A program made the translations under genes and the position numbers. From NCBI RefSeq assembly GCF_014647675.1, contig NZ_BMPQ01000010.1, positions 99,049 through 163,048 on the forward strand: a stretch of 64,000 nt of DNA. The letters run 5' to 3'. The stretch comes from Streptomyces flaveus. Its GTDB lineage: Bacteria > Actinomycetota > Actinomycetes > Streptomycetales > Streptomycetaceae. Within the stretch, counting starts at the first letter, position 1. Each line of letters begins with the position of its first letter. Below, one piece after another: positions 38,665 through 47,462 of the stretch. The notes under the pieces were generated by a model. That model searched no databases. It saw only the letters and a list, made by a program, of their open reading frames with translations, and was not told the origin of the DNA.

Positions 38665-39965
38665 GGTGGGGTCAACTCTCGGGTGGGGGTGGGGCGTTCG
38701 GGCTTGGATGCCGGTTCGGACTCCGGCACCGGTTCGGACTCAGAGGGCCGCTCGGGCTCCGACGGGGACTCGGGGTCCGGGGTCTGGTCGGGCTCCGACG
38801 GGGACTCGGGGTCCGTGGTCTGGTCGGGCTCCGACGGGGACTCGGGGTCCGTGGTCTGGTCGGGCTCCGACAGGGACTCGGGATCCGGGGGCTGTTCGGA
38901 CTGCGACGGCCGCTCGGATTCCGACGTCGGCTCATGGTCCTCATGGTCCGGAGGCGGTTCGGTTTCCGAGCGGGACTCGGGCTCCGTCGGCCACCCGGAG
39001 GACTTCGAAAACCATGCCGACACCGGCGGCGGCTCCGGTTCCGGTTCCGACGGCGGTGTCGGATCCGACGGGCGGGGCTCCGGCTTCGCCGGCGGGTCGT
39101 GCTTGGGCATCGCGAGGAGTACGGAGACCGCCAGCGCCGTGCCGCCGAGGCGCAGCGCGAGCCGTACCGGGTCCTCGGGAAGCGCCTCGCCGAACGCGAG
39201 CGTGCCGAGCCCCGCCGTGAACAGGCAGGTCACCGTCGTACAGACCGGCACGATCAGCGAGGCCCGGCTGCGTTGCAGCGCCGCCTGCGACATGATCAGG
39301 CCGAACGCGCCGGTGAACATCAAGATGTAGGGATACGGGGAGACCAGCAGGTCGAGCACCGCTCCGCCGAGGCCGTCCGTCGTCAGGTAGCTCGACACGC
39401 CCTTGATGGCCAGCGAGCTCACCCCGTACAACAGGCCCACCGCCACGCCGTATTCGACCCCCGTGGTCGGCATACGGTGCCGGCGCCGCGCGCGGTGCTC
39501 GGCGGAGCCGTACAGCCAGACGCCCGTCGCCAGGGTCGGCAGGCAGACCAGCAGGATCGTCGAGACGGGGGCGCTGCGGCTGACGGTGTCGGAGCGTTCG
39601 TTCAGCGACAGTACGACCATCAGCAGTGCGGCGAGGATGGCGCCGAGTGCGTACCGCTCGCGGCCGGAGGTCTCCTCGCCCAGCAGCTTCGAGGAGAGCA
39701 GGACGAGGATGACCAGGCCGGAGACGAAGATGCCCTGGGCGGCGGCGATCGGCAGGGTGCGGTAGACGATGAGCTGGGCACCGAAGCCGCTGGCCAGGGC
39801 GATGGAGCCGCCGATCCACAGCGGGCTGCCGAGGACGAGGCGCAGCAGGCGCGCCGGTTCGCGGACGCTCACCGAGGGCATGGCCGTCAGCGCCCGTTTC
39901 TCCAGGACGAAACCGGTGCTGTACAGAACGTTCGCCAGCAGCGCCGCGGCTACCCCCCACCACAT
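38661..39965 (-). CDS. EamA/DMT-family membrane transporter with repetitive tail
   Basis: A 434-residue protein. The first 300 residues hold about nine to ten membrane helices with EamA-like features (MWWGVAAALLANVLYSTGFVLEKRAL, LPIAAAQGIFVSGLVILVLLSSKLLGE), the fold of drug/metabolite and lipid-sugar transporters. Residues about 300-434 are a hydrophilic Pro/Glu/Ser tail including four repeats of DPESPSEPDQTT type. In this operon it may flip a lipid-linked sugar (inferred). It overlaps the Trm112-like gene by 4 bp and starts 3 bp after the preceding methyltransferase gene ends. Confidence 0.88.
   Translation of the reverse strand: MWWGVAAALLANVLYSTGFVLEKRALTAMPSVSVREPARLLRLVLGSPLWIGGSIALASGFGAQLIVYRTLPIAAAQGIFVSGLVILVLLSSKLLGEETSGRERYALGAILAALLMVVLSLNERSDTVSRSAPVSTILLVCLPTLATGVWLYGSAEHRARRRHRMPTTGVEYGVAVGLLYGVSSLAIKGVSSYLTTDGLGGAVLDLLVSPYPYILMFTGAFGLIMSQAALQRSRASLIVPVCTTVTCLFTAGLGTLAFGEALPEDPVRLALRLGGTALAVSVLLAMPKHDPPAKPEPRPSDPTPPSEPEPEPPPVSAWFSKSSGWPTEPESRSETEPPPDHEDHEPTSESERPSQSEQPPDPESLSEPDQTTDPESPSEPDQTTDPESPSEPDQTPDPESPSEPERPSESEPVPESEPASKPERPTPTRELTPP
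38752..38895 (-). repeat. Four in-frame 36-bp tandem repeats
   Basis: Units at 38752-38787, 38788-38823, 38824-38859 and 38860-38895 differ by only a few bases and encode the 12-residue unit DPESPSEPDQTT and variants. The length is a multiple of three, so copy-number change would keep the transporter frame. Confidence 0.92.
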
Positions 39966-39968
39966 GGG

Positions 39969-40712
39969 CTACGTCCTCCGTGCGTGCAGGAGCAGAATCG
40001 AGGACATGGATGGTGCCCGGCACGCCAGCCGGTCCAGTGGGCGCATCGGGCGCGGTACGCCGTGGAAGGGCGCGCCCCGCAGCTGTACGACCTCGAAGCC
40101 CGACGCGGCCACGAACTCCCGTAGCGCGCGGGCGGTGTAGAGCCGCAGGTGGCCCACGACCTCCTGGCCCGGGCGGCCGTGGATGGCGCGCAGGCTCACC
40201 TCGGAGAAGACGGGCTGGACGCCGGCGAGGAGCAGGGCCCGGTTGTACCAGGCGGCCAGGTTCGGGGTGGAGAGCATGAGATGACCTCCGGGGCGCAGGA
40301 TCCGGTGGATCTCGTCGAGGGCCGCGTCCGGGTCCACGAGGTGTTCGATGACCTCGCTGAACAGGACGGCGTCGGCACTGGCGGACTGGAACGGCAGCCC
40401 GCCGTCGGTGAGTTCGCCGCGTACCGCGTACGGGATGTGGGTGTGCGCGCGTTTCAGGGCGTCCTGGGACCAGTCGACGCCGATGATGCGGTGGCCCGCG
40501 AGGAGCGGGGCGGCGGTCGCCGCGGCGGTGCCGTCGCCGCAGCCGATGTCGATGACGGTCTGTACGCCGGACGTGGCAGGGCCGAGGGCGTCGGCGAGCA
40601 TCCGGGCCTGGCGGAGGCTTCGGGGGGTGCCGGAGGCGACGGTGACGTCCGGGTCTTCGTAGAAGTCCCTCAGTCCGTGCGGTCGTTCGCGCTGGGGCGG
40701 GGCGGTGGTCAT
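39969..40712 (-). CDS. Class I SAM-dependent methyltransferase
   Basis: A 247-residue methyltransferase with motif I VIDIGCGDGTAAATAAPLL near residue 52, acidic loop IIGVDWSQDAL near 76, SADAVLFSEVIEHLVDPDAAL near 112 and RPGGHLMLSTPN near 140. The Ubi/UbiE-like sugar- or lipid-methylating branch is the nearest in style; the substrate is unknown. ATG at 40712 has AAGGGGGAA upstream and overlaps the acyltransferase stop by 4 bp. The longer frame upstream is not coding. Confidence 0.9.
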   Translation of the reverse strand: MTTAPPQRERPHGLRDFYEDPDVTVASGTPRSLRQARMLADALGPATSGVQTVIDIGCGDGTAAATAAPLLAGHRIIGVDWSQDALKRAHTHIPYAVRGELTDGGLPFQSASADAVLFSEVIEHLVDPDAALDEIHRILRPGGHLMLSTPNLAAWYNRALLLAGVQPVFSEVSLRAIHGRPGQEVVGHLRLYTARALREFVAASGFEVVQLRGAPFHGVPRPMRPLDRLACRAPSMSSILLLHARRT

Positions 40713-42106
40713 GGGCCGTTCCCCCTTGCGGGCTGTTCGCTCGTCGGCTGTTCGCTCGTCGGCTTCTTCCTTGCGGGCTTCTCCTGCGGGGACTCCTCTG
40801 CGTGTTCCGTCGCGTGCAGGTAGTGCTCGAACAGATCGCGGAGGTGGCAGCCGTCGCCGTGGCTGAGGAGGGTGCGGGACCAGCGCAGCGCCAGGTGCAG
40901 CCGGCCCGCCGTGGCGGCCGTCGTGACGGTCAGGCCGCGGGGCATGCGGGCGGGCGCGGAGAACCACACCGCGTTCGCGCGGCCCGCTCCCTCGCCGAAG
41001 TCGAGGGGGTAGGGGACGCGGCCGATGTTGCTCAGCAGGGTCGTCGACGTCCAGGGCGCGGCGGCTTTGCGCAGGCCTCTGGTGAGTGCGGCCCGCCAGG
41101 GCACGGGGGCCCAGGGGGAGGTCAACAGGGCGGCTCCGTGGCCGAGTTGGGGCCGGGGCTGGGCCTTGAGGGCGCGGGTGCGGTCTGCTGTACGGCGCAA
41201 CAGGCGGGGCAGGTCGGAGGCGTCCAGCTCCTCGGGTGCGAACGGGACTTCGACGAGCCGGGTGCCGTTGCCGATGGGCATGTCCGTGCCGCGCGACCGG
41301 TCGTCCACCGGCATCGTGATGCGCATGGGCCGGGGGCGGGCGCCGTGTTCCCGGTTCCAGTGGGTGAGCATCAGCGCGGTGGCCACCATGAGCTGGTCGT
41401 TCACGGTGTACGGGGAGCCCTTGGGCCGGTGCGGCACGCGCAGCTCGGACACGAGCATGCCGTTGCCGGGAGAGGGCTCCGGGGTGCCGTGGGCGACCCG
41501 GGCGGGCGGGGCCCAGCTGGATGGGGCCTCAACCTCCGTGGGGGCGTCGCCAGTTGTACGGACCGGGGGCGCGGCGGGGGAGTTGTCGCGGCCTCCGTAG
41601 ACCTCGGCCGCGGTGGCCAGGACCCTCAGGCAGGCGGGTCCGTCCAGGGCGGTGTGGTTGATGGTGAGGAAGAGAACGGTGCCGTCGTCCTCCGGATCGC
41701 GGACGACCTCCAGCCTGATCGGCGGGGACGCCGAGAGCGGCGGGGCGGAGGCGAGCGCCCTGTCCCGGGCGTGCTTCAGGGCGTCGCGGTCCGGCGCCGG
41801 GAACGTCACCACCTCCGCCACGTCCGGGTCGCGGGTGAGTTCCCACTCGTAGCGGCGGCGGTACCAGGGCCCCGCCGCCTCGCGCATCAGGATGCGCGGG
41901 TGGCGGTGCAGGGCCTCGGTGAACGCCGCCCTCAGCCGGGCCGCGTCCAGGTGGCCCGGCAGATGGACCTCGATGTGGACGGTCTCCGGCTCCTCCTCCT
42001 GGAGGCAGTGCCGGGCGACCTCGTCCACGACGGGGAACGGGATCCGGGCGGGCGGCCGGACGGGTCCGTCCGTGCCGCCGCGCGCCGGGTGGTCCAGGGC
42101 GGTCAT
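40709..42106 (-). CDS. Condensation-domain-like acyltransferase
   Basis: A 465-residue protein of the CoA-dependent acyltransferase/condensation fold (PapA, WS/DGAT and NRPS C domains). The active-site HHxxxDG motif reads NHTALDG near residue 170: the catalytic second His is present, the first is Asn. The C-terminal DFGxG-type loop appears as LDFGEGAGRANAV near 375. It probably transfers an acyl group onto a glycan or lipid made by the operon. A low-complexity Glu/Lys/Pro tail (TSEQPTSEQP) ends the protein. Confidence 0.85.
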   Translation of the reverse strand: MTALDHPARGGTDGPVRPPARIPFPVVDEVARHCLQEEEPETVHIEVHLPGHLDAARLRAAFTEALHRHPRILMREAAGPWYRRRYEWELTRDPDVAEVVTFPAPDRDALKHARDRALASAPPLSASPPIRLEVVRDPEDDGTVLFLTINHTALDGPACLRVLATAAEVYGGRDNSPAAPPVRTTGDAPTEVEAPSSWAPPARVAHGTPEPSPGNGMLVSELRVPHRPKGSPYTVNDQLMVATALMLTHWNREHGARPRPMRITMPVDDRSRGTDMPIGNGTRLVEVPFAPEELDASDLPRLLRRTADRTRALKAQPRPQLGHGAALLTSPWAPVPWRAALTRGLRKAAAPWTSTTLLSNIGRVPYPLDFGEGAGRANAVWFSAPARMPRGLTVTTAATAGRLHLALRWSRTLLSHGDGCHLRDLFEHYLHATEHAEESPQEKPARKKPTSEQPTSEQPARGNGP

Positions 42107-45100
42107 GTGGCTTCGCCTTCTCCCGTCTCTTCCTTGTCCCGCGGTGCCGTCGGTGTCGTCTCCTCGGACCGTGCCGCCTTGGACTTCGGCTTACGGAGCG
42201 GGAAGCGGACGGTCGGTGGATCGGGTATCCGCCGGTCCGACTCGGGGCCCCGCGCGGAGACGGTGGGCCCGGCCTCGTACTTCGGCGGCGTCTCGGAGGA
42301 CTCCTCCTCCGGCGTCCGGGACGGCGGCAGCACTCCCGGCGCACCCGCACCCGGCTCCGGAGCCGCACCCGACGGAGACCCGGCCTCGGGCGCCCCAGAC
42401 TCGGACGCCGTCCCGGTCGGCCCGTACGTCTCCCCGCGCTGCCGATGCGGCAGCGGCGCCTCCGGCGTGGGCCCGGGCGGCGGCACCGGCGGCAGAACAC
42501 CGAAGCCACCGGGACCTCCGGACTGCGACCCCGCAGGCGCAGCCCCCTGAGCCCTCTGAGGCTCCAGCTCGGCACCCCGTACCGACACCAGACCGGCGAA
42601 CAGCCCGATCAGCGCCAGCAGTTGGGCCGCGGCCCCGAACGACCCCTCGTCCGCCGAGGTCGGCGTCCCCGCACCCGTGGCGGCGGCGATCCCGGCCCCC
42701 GCGAGCGCGACGAACGCGATCGGCACCAGCAGCGAGTGCCGCTTCCACGCGATGAACGCGAGCACCGGCACCAGCAGGGCGAAGAACCCGGCGATCACGG
42801 CGGCCACCAGCGTGAGCGCCACGGTGCCCAGGATCATTCCGGGGGCGGGCGGCAGCGGCGAACGCTCGTCGGTGTTGGGCGAGTTGCGCCGGTACAGGAC
42901 GAGACCCACGAGTGCGAGCACCCCGACGCCGCCGCCGATCAGCCCGGCCTCGTACGTCGTGGAGGGCTCGTACGACATCTTGATGGTGCCGCCCTCGCCC
43001 GCCGGGATCCGCCAGCCCTGCTGCCAGCCGTCGAGCCGGACCGGGTCCAGCTCGTCGCCGTTCAGCGTGGCCTTCCAGCCGTCGTTGAAGTTCTCGTACG
43101 TCGTCAGGTACGAAGCCGCACCCGAGCCGACGCTCACCTCGCGGAGGTCGCCGAGCCAGTCCCGTACCTCCAGCTCACGCTCGGTCGTGGAGGGGGCCGG
43201 GACCGTGCCGCGGGTCAGCGTGACGTCCGTGACCGCGAGCGGTCCGGCGTCGCCCGCCTCGACGCGGTGCGCGCCCGAGTCGAGGGAGAGCGAGGTGTCC
43301 GCGCGGCCCTGCTGGCAGAGCGTCACCTCGATGGGCCGCCGCTTCATCAGGTCCTCGACGGTCCCGGAGGCGCTGGTCTCGTACAGCTCGTCGTCGATGG
43401 CGAGGGTCGGGCCCTGGCCGCACGGCAGGTCGAAGGTGCGGTCGACGTCGGGCTGCGGGGTGCGGTACTGGTCGAGCGCCGGGATGTAGGCCTCGGTGAG
43501 GCCGACCGGCAGTTGCAGATCGTCGTCGACGACCGGGTTGTGGACGGTCAGCTCCGCGGTGTCGGTGATCGTGATGTCCAGCCGGTCGGTGGTGATCGCC
43601 GGGAAGCGGACGATGCCGTTCTCGTCGGCATTGGCGATCGCCGCGCCGTCCGGCGAGCTGATGTCCACCTTGGTGGGCCGGGTGGACAGACCGCCCGCGG
43701 GCGGCAGCACGATCTCGTCGATGGCCTGCTTGCCCTGCCAGCGCAGATGGATCGTGGGGTTGTCCCCGGCGATCCAGGCGGTGGTCAGATCGCCGTCGGT
43801 GAGATTGCGGGGCGACAGACCGACACCGAGGCCGGCCGTGGATTCGGCGGTCGCGGTGAGCTGGTTCTGCTGCTCGGGCGCCACCCGGTAGAGCAGCTCG
43901 TCGAGTTCGGTGCTCGAGATCGGGACCGCGCTCGCCTTCACCTCGTACGAGCCCGCCGCCTCGGAGTTCCAGCGGCGGTGCAGGCCCGCCTCCGTGCCCG
44001 TCGGGGAGACGCCGCCCGGGTCGGAGGCCCGGTGCAGCGAGACGACCTCGGCGGCGGCGTCGGTGCGCTCGGCGTCCTTGGGGAGCCGCAGCATGCGGGT
44101 CACCTGGACGTCGGGGATGGTGATCTCGGAGAAACCGGCACCGGTGAGGCCGGCATGCCGGGCCACCGAGTCGACGATGGTGATCCGCAGCCAGTCCGTC
44201 TCACCCTCGGGCGCCTTGATCCGCTGCCGCATGCCGTTGGCCTGGAGGTAGCTCGTCGCGGAGCCGTTCTCGGTCTCCACCCGCACCCGCGTCGGCGCAG
44301 AGCGCACACTGTCCTGCGGCAGCGGCGTGACCCGGATCGAGGAGGGGATGTCGGTCTTCTCCGTGAAGCCGATCCGCAGCCACTCACCGTCCGCCGAACC
44401 CGCGGCGCCCTCGGCCCACGCGGTGTTCGGGTTGCCGTCGAAGGCGTTCACGGGGTCGTACTGCGGCAGATAGAACATCCAGTTGCCGCTCGACGAGGCG
44501 GTCACCGAACGGGCGCCGCGCAGTTCGGCCACCGTCTGGTGCTGGATGCCCTCCGTCGGCAGGATCTGGTGCGGCTTGTCACCGGCGTCCTGGGAGCTGC
44601 CGGAGTGATTGCGTTCGTCGCGGGTGTACGTGTACGAGGTGTTGGCGTTGACCAGACCGAACCGTGTGTCGGCGCGTCGCAGCCCGTCACCCGTCACCTG
44701 GAGCGGGGGAGTGCCGAGCCCCGGGTGGTTGTCACCGGTCAGCACGGCCGGCCGGTCGCGGAACGCCGGATCGGCGGACATCGGCAGCAGTGCCTCGGGG
44801 CCGCCGGAGACGACGGCCGTGTCGGCGACCGCCTTCAGTCCGGCCTGCCCCGGCCGCTGCACGTCCTCGGCCGGCTCGTAGATCTCGACGGCGCGCTGGC
44901 GCGGGTACAGACCCTCGATCTGTATCGGGGTGTTCTCCGGGATCGTCCCGCCCGTCATCACCGGGCCGAGGCCGGTCACCCGGCGGTAGCCCGACTCCTC
45001 CAGGGTGCGCTTGACGGTCGAGGTCGGTACGTAGCCCATCTGGTCCGGGTCGAGATCGTTGCGTACGACGACGTAGTGGAGCCCGGCCCGGCTCAAGTAG

Positions 45101-46683
45101 TCGCCCAGGCCCGGGACTTCGCTGCCGGTCAGCAGTGCCTGCTCGACCGCGTCCATGGCGCGCCGGTTGCCCGCGGTGCCGAAGGGCACATAGTCGCGCT
45201 GTGCCCAGCGGGACTCGGCGAGCACGTCGAGGGGCTGGTCGATGGAGGAGCCCCAGGTGTAGATGCCGTGCGCGGTGGCGGGGACGACGAGGGCTCGGGA
45301 GTCGGGCGAGTTCTTCTCCAGCCAGTCGGCCGTGGCCTGCCAGTACTTGGGCAGCTCCTGGAACGAACCCGGCTGCAGGATCGACCCGTTGAGGTAGGGG
45401 AGCGCGAGACCGGGCAGTACGAGGACCGCCGCGATCAGCGGGGCGAACCGCCGGCCGCGTACGGGACGGGCGCCCCGAGTCTCGGAGGCGATGCCGACCA
45501 GGTGCATCAGCCCGAAGACCAGCGCGAGGGCGAGGCCCACCTGGAACTTGTAGATGTTGCGGAACGGAGCGAGGCCGCCGTCCAGCCAGCCCTGGAAGGT
45601 CTCGTGGAAGGGCGCGCCGAACGAACCGCCGTACCCGGCAAGGGTGATGAGCGCGACCGACAGCACGACCAGCACCAGCCAGCGCCGCTCGGGCAGGTCG
45701 CGGCGGGCGAGCCCGGCGAGACCGAGGCCGGCCGCGAGGGCCGAGCAGACGATGACGACGACCGAGGAGGCGACGGTCCAGCCGGCGGGCAGCCAGGCCT
45801 CGCCGAAGTTCAGATAGGCGACCCAGTTACCGGCGCCACGCAGCATCTCCGTGGCCGACATGGTGGCCGTGGTGGTCTGCGAACTCTCGATGTACGGAAG
45901 GAAGTTCTCGCCGTAGATGCCGAGCAGCAGCAGTGGGATGACCCACCAGGCGGTCGCCAGGAGCACCCCCGGCACCCACCAGGCGATCAGCTTGCGCTGC
46001 CTCGGGCCGCGGGGGCGGGAGAGGAGATACAGGCCGACGGGCAGCAGGGCGGCCAGAGTCGTTGCCGCGTTGACACCGCCCATGAAGGGGATGAGCAGCG
46101 CCGAGCGCAGGGCGGCGATCCGCGCGCTGTAGCGCTCGTTCGTCAGCGGCAGCAGCACCCACGGCAGCATCGCGCCCGGCAGCGCCGCCGCCGAGGTCGA
46201 GCCGACGACGATGGTGAACACCGGCCACAGCGCGTACACCACCGCGCCAAGGAGGCGGGAGGGGCGGTTGCCGATGCCGAGCCGTTCGGCCAGCCGCAGC
46301 GCACCCCAGAAGGCGACGCTCACGATGAGCGACAGCCACAGGCGCTCGGCCAGCCAGACCGGTATGCCCAGCAGGTCGGTCAGCGCGTAGTACGGCAGCA
46401 TCGGGAAGGAGTAACCGATGTACTGGTCGGCGATTCCGCCGAAGCCGCCGCGGTCGTGCCAGAGCTGACCGAGATCGGCCATGAACTGCCAGGGGTCGAC
46501 TGTCACTCCGAGCTTGGTCTCGAAGGTCTGCCGGCCCGGGTCCACGGCCAGGAACAGCACGAACACCACGGCCCAGAACCCCAGAAGCCACCGTCGTGAC
46601 CTCGGCCCCTCGGGGGGGTCGGGCACAGGAGGGAGGGGACGTGTCGGCGCCGGGGGAGGAGCCGACTGGACCGTGCTGGTCAT
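42103..46683 (-). CDS. AftD-like alpha-(1->3)-arabinofuranosyltransferase (DUF3367)
   Basis: A 1526-residue GT-C glycosyltransferase. About a dozen membrane helices fill residues 30-500 (WLLGFWAVVFVLFLAVDPGRQ onward). A large extracytoplasmic region follows with two discoidin-like carbohydrate-binding segments (NAFDGNPNTAWAEG near 755, NLTDGDLTTAWIAGDN near 965). C-terminal helices and a Pro/Glu-rich cytoplasmic tail complete it. The mycobacterial homologue adds arabinofuranose to arabinogalactan/lipoarabinomannan from decaprenyl-phosphoarabinose; Streptomyces lacks that wall polymer, so the acceptor here is unknown. ATGA overlaps with genes on both sides. Confidence 0.88.
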   Translation of the reverse strand: MTSTVQSAPPPAPTRPLPPVPDPPEGPRSRRWLLGFWAVVFVLFLAVDPGRQTFETKLGVTVDPWQFMADLGQLWHDRGGFGGIADQYIGYSFPMLPYYALTDLLGIPVWLAERLWLSLIVSVAFWGALRLAERLGIGNRPSRLLGAVVYALWPVFTIVVGSTSAAALPGAMLPWVLLPLTNERYSARIAALRSALLIPFMGGVNAATTLAALLPVGLYLLSRPRGPRQRKLIAWWVPGVLLATAWWVIPLLLLGIYGENFLPYIESSQTTTATMSATEMLRGAGNWVAYLNFGEAWLPAGWTVASSVVVIVCSALAAGLGLAGLARRDLPERRWLVLVVLSVALITLAGYGGSFGAPFHETFQGWLDGGLAPFRNIYKFQVGLALALVFGLMHLVGIASETRGARPVRGRRFAPLIAAVLVLPGLALPYLNGSILQPGSFQELPKYWQATADWLEKNSPDSRALVVPATAHGIYTWGSSIDQPLDVLAESRWAQRDYVPFGTAGNRRAMDAVEQALLTGSEVPGLGDYLSRAGLHYVVVRNDLDPDQMGYVPTSTVKRTLEESGYRRVTGLGPVMTGGTIPENTPIQIEGLYPRQRAVEIYEPAEDVQRPGQAGLKAVADTAVVSGGPEALLPMSADPAFRDRPAVLTGDNHPGLGTPPLQVTGDGLRRADTRFGLVNANTSYTYTRDERNHSGSSQDAGDKPHQILPTEGIQHQTVAELRGARSVTASSSGNWMFYLPQYDPVNAFDGNPNTAWAEGAAGSADGEWLRIGFTEKTDIPSSIRVTPLPQDSVRSAPTRVRVETENGSATSYLQANGMRQRIKAPEGETDWLRITIVDSVARHAGLTGAGFSEITIPDVQVTRMLRLPKDAERTDAAAEVVSLHRASDPGGVSPTGTEAGLHRRWNSEAAGSYEVKASAVPISSTELDELLYRVAPEQQNQLTATAESTAGLGVGLSPRNLTDGDLTTAWIAGDNPTIHLRWQGKQAIDEIVLPPAGGLSTRPTKVDISSPDGAAIANADENGIVRFPAITTDRLDITITDTAELTVHNPVVDDDLQLPVGLTEAYIPALDQYRTPQPDVDRTFDLPCGQGPTLAIDDELYETSASGTVEDLMKRRPIEVTLCQQGRADTSLSLDSGAHRVEAGDAGPLAVTDVTLTRGTVPAPSTTERELEVRDWLGDLREVSVGSGAASYLTTYENFNDGWKATLNGDELDPVRLDGWQQGWRIPAGEGGTIKMSYEPSTTYEAGLIGGGVGVLALVGLVLYRRNSPNTDERSPLPPAPGMILGTVALTLVAAVIAGFFALLVPVLAFIAWKRHSLLVPIAFVALAGAGIAAATGAGTPTSADEGSFGAAAQLLALIGLFAGLVSVRGAELEPQRAQGAAPAGSQSGGPGGFGVLPPVPPPGPTPEAPLPHRQRGETYGPTGTASESGAPEAGSPSGAAPEPGAGAPGVLPPSRTPEEESSETPPKYEAGPTVSARGPESDRRIPDPPTVRFPLRKPKSKAARSEETTPTAPRDKEETGEGEAT

Positions 46684-47462
46684 GGATACCGCCGGAGTAT
46701 GAGGAGGAGATTCCAGGTGGCGAACTCGCGCAGCCCCGGCGCCTTCGCGACGGTTTCCGCGAGGAACGGCCAGTAGCGGGAGCGCGCGGAGACGACCGTG
46801 ACGTCGTCTCTTTCGCGCACCTGCCTGAGGGTGGTTCCGATATGTACGGCGAAGAGGTTCTCGCCGAGTGTGTGCTTGGCGTCCTTGCCGGTACGCCGCT
46901 GGTAACGGGCGCGGGCCCGCTCGGCACCGAAATAGTGCCAGGGCGCCCACTCGTGGCCGCCCCAGGGGGACAGCCAGTTGGTGAACGACACGTAGATGAG
47001 TCCGCCGGGCTTGGTGACGCGGACCATCTCACTGATGAAGGTCTGCGGGTCGGCCACATGCTCGAGGACGTTGGAGGAGAAGCAGACGTCGGCGACACCG
47101 TCCGCCAGCGGCAGCAGATAGCCGTCCGCGACGACCGCGCCCTGGGGCGGCTTCTCGCCGAGTTCCTGTACGTCCGGCTCGAAGAGGTAGGCGTGCGCAC
47201 CGCGCCGCTGGAACTCCTCGGTGAAATAGCCGCCCCCGCCGCCCACGTCCACGACGGTCCGGCCATTGACCGGACCGTCGTACGCCTCGACCTGGTCGAC
47301 GGCGTCACGGGCGAGCAGCGAGTAGCAGGCCTCCGGGTCTTCTTGTTCGTGGAGGAAGGCGCGGAAGAGGGCGACGGAACGGCGCAGCGAAGGGTCCTTC
47401 AGACCCGTCCCCGTACGTCTGCCCTTGCCCGTGCCTCTGCCGGAACCCGTGGAAGTGCTCAT
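46680..47462 (-). CDS. SAM-dependent methyltransferase of glycan operon
   Basis: A 260-residue class I methyltransferase with TVVDVGGGGGYFTEEFQRRG near residue 69, VCFSSNVLEHVADP near 125 and RVTKPGGLIYVSF near 145. Related proteins occur beside mycobacterial arabinan/galactan genes. The Gly/Arg/Thr-rich first 20 residues are variable. It overlaps the GT4 stop and the AftD-like start by 4 bp each, so it is probably co-translated with both. Confidence 0.9.
   Translation of the reverse strand: MSTSTGSGRGTGKGRRTGTGLKDPSLRRSVALFRAFLHEQEDPEACYSLLARDAVDQVEAYDGPVNGRTVVDVGGGGGYFTEEFQRRGAHAYLFEPDVQELGEKPPQGAVVADGYLLPLADGVADVCFSSNVLEHVADPQTFISEMVRVTKPGGLIYVSFTNWLSPWGGHEWAPWHYFGAERARARYQRRTGKDAKHTLGENLFAVHIGTTLRQVRERDDVTVVSARSRYWPFLAETVAKAPGLREFATWNLLLILRRYP

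Noticed and set aside
38752..38895. Array of 36-bp repeats as a possible CRISPR
   Set aside because: Units are contiguous with no spacers, are in frame with a transporter tail, and no cas genes are near.
42445..46599. 1384-codon plus-strand open frame opposite the AftD-like gene
   Set aside because: No recognisable motif and composition typical of antisense high-GC frames; the minus-strand product has membrane helices and sugar-binding segments.
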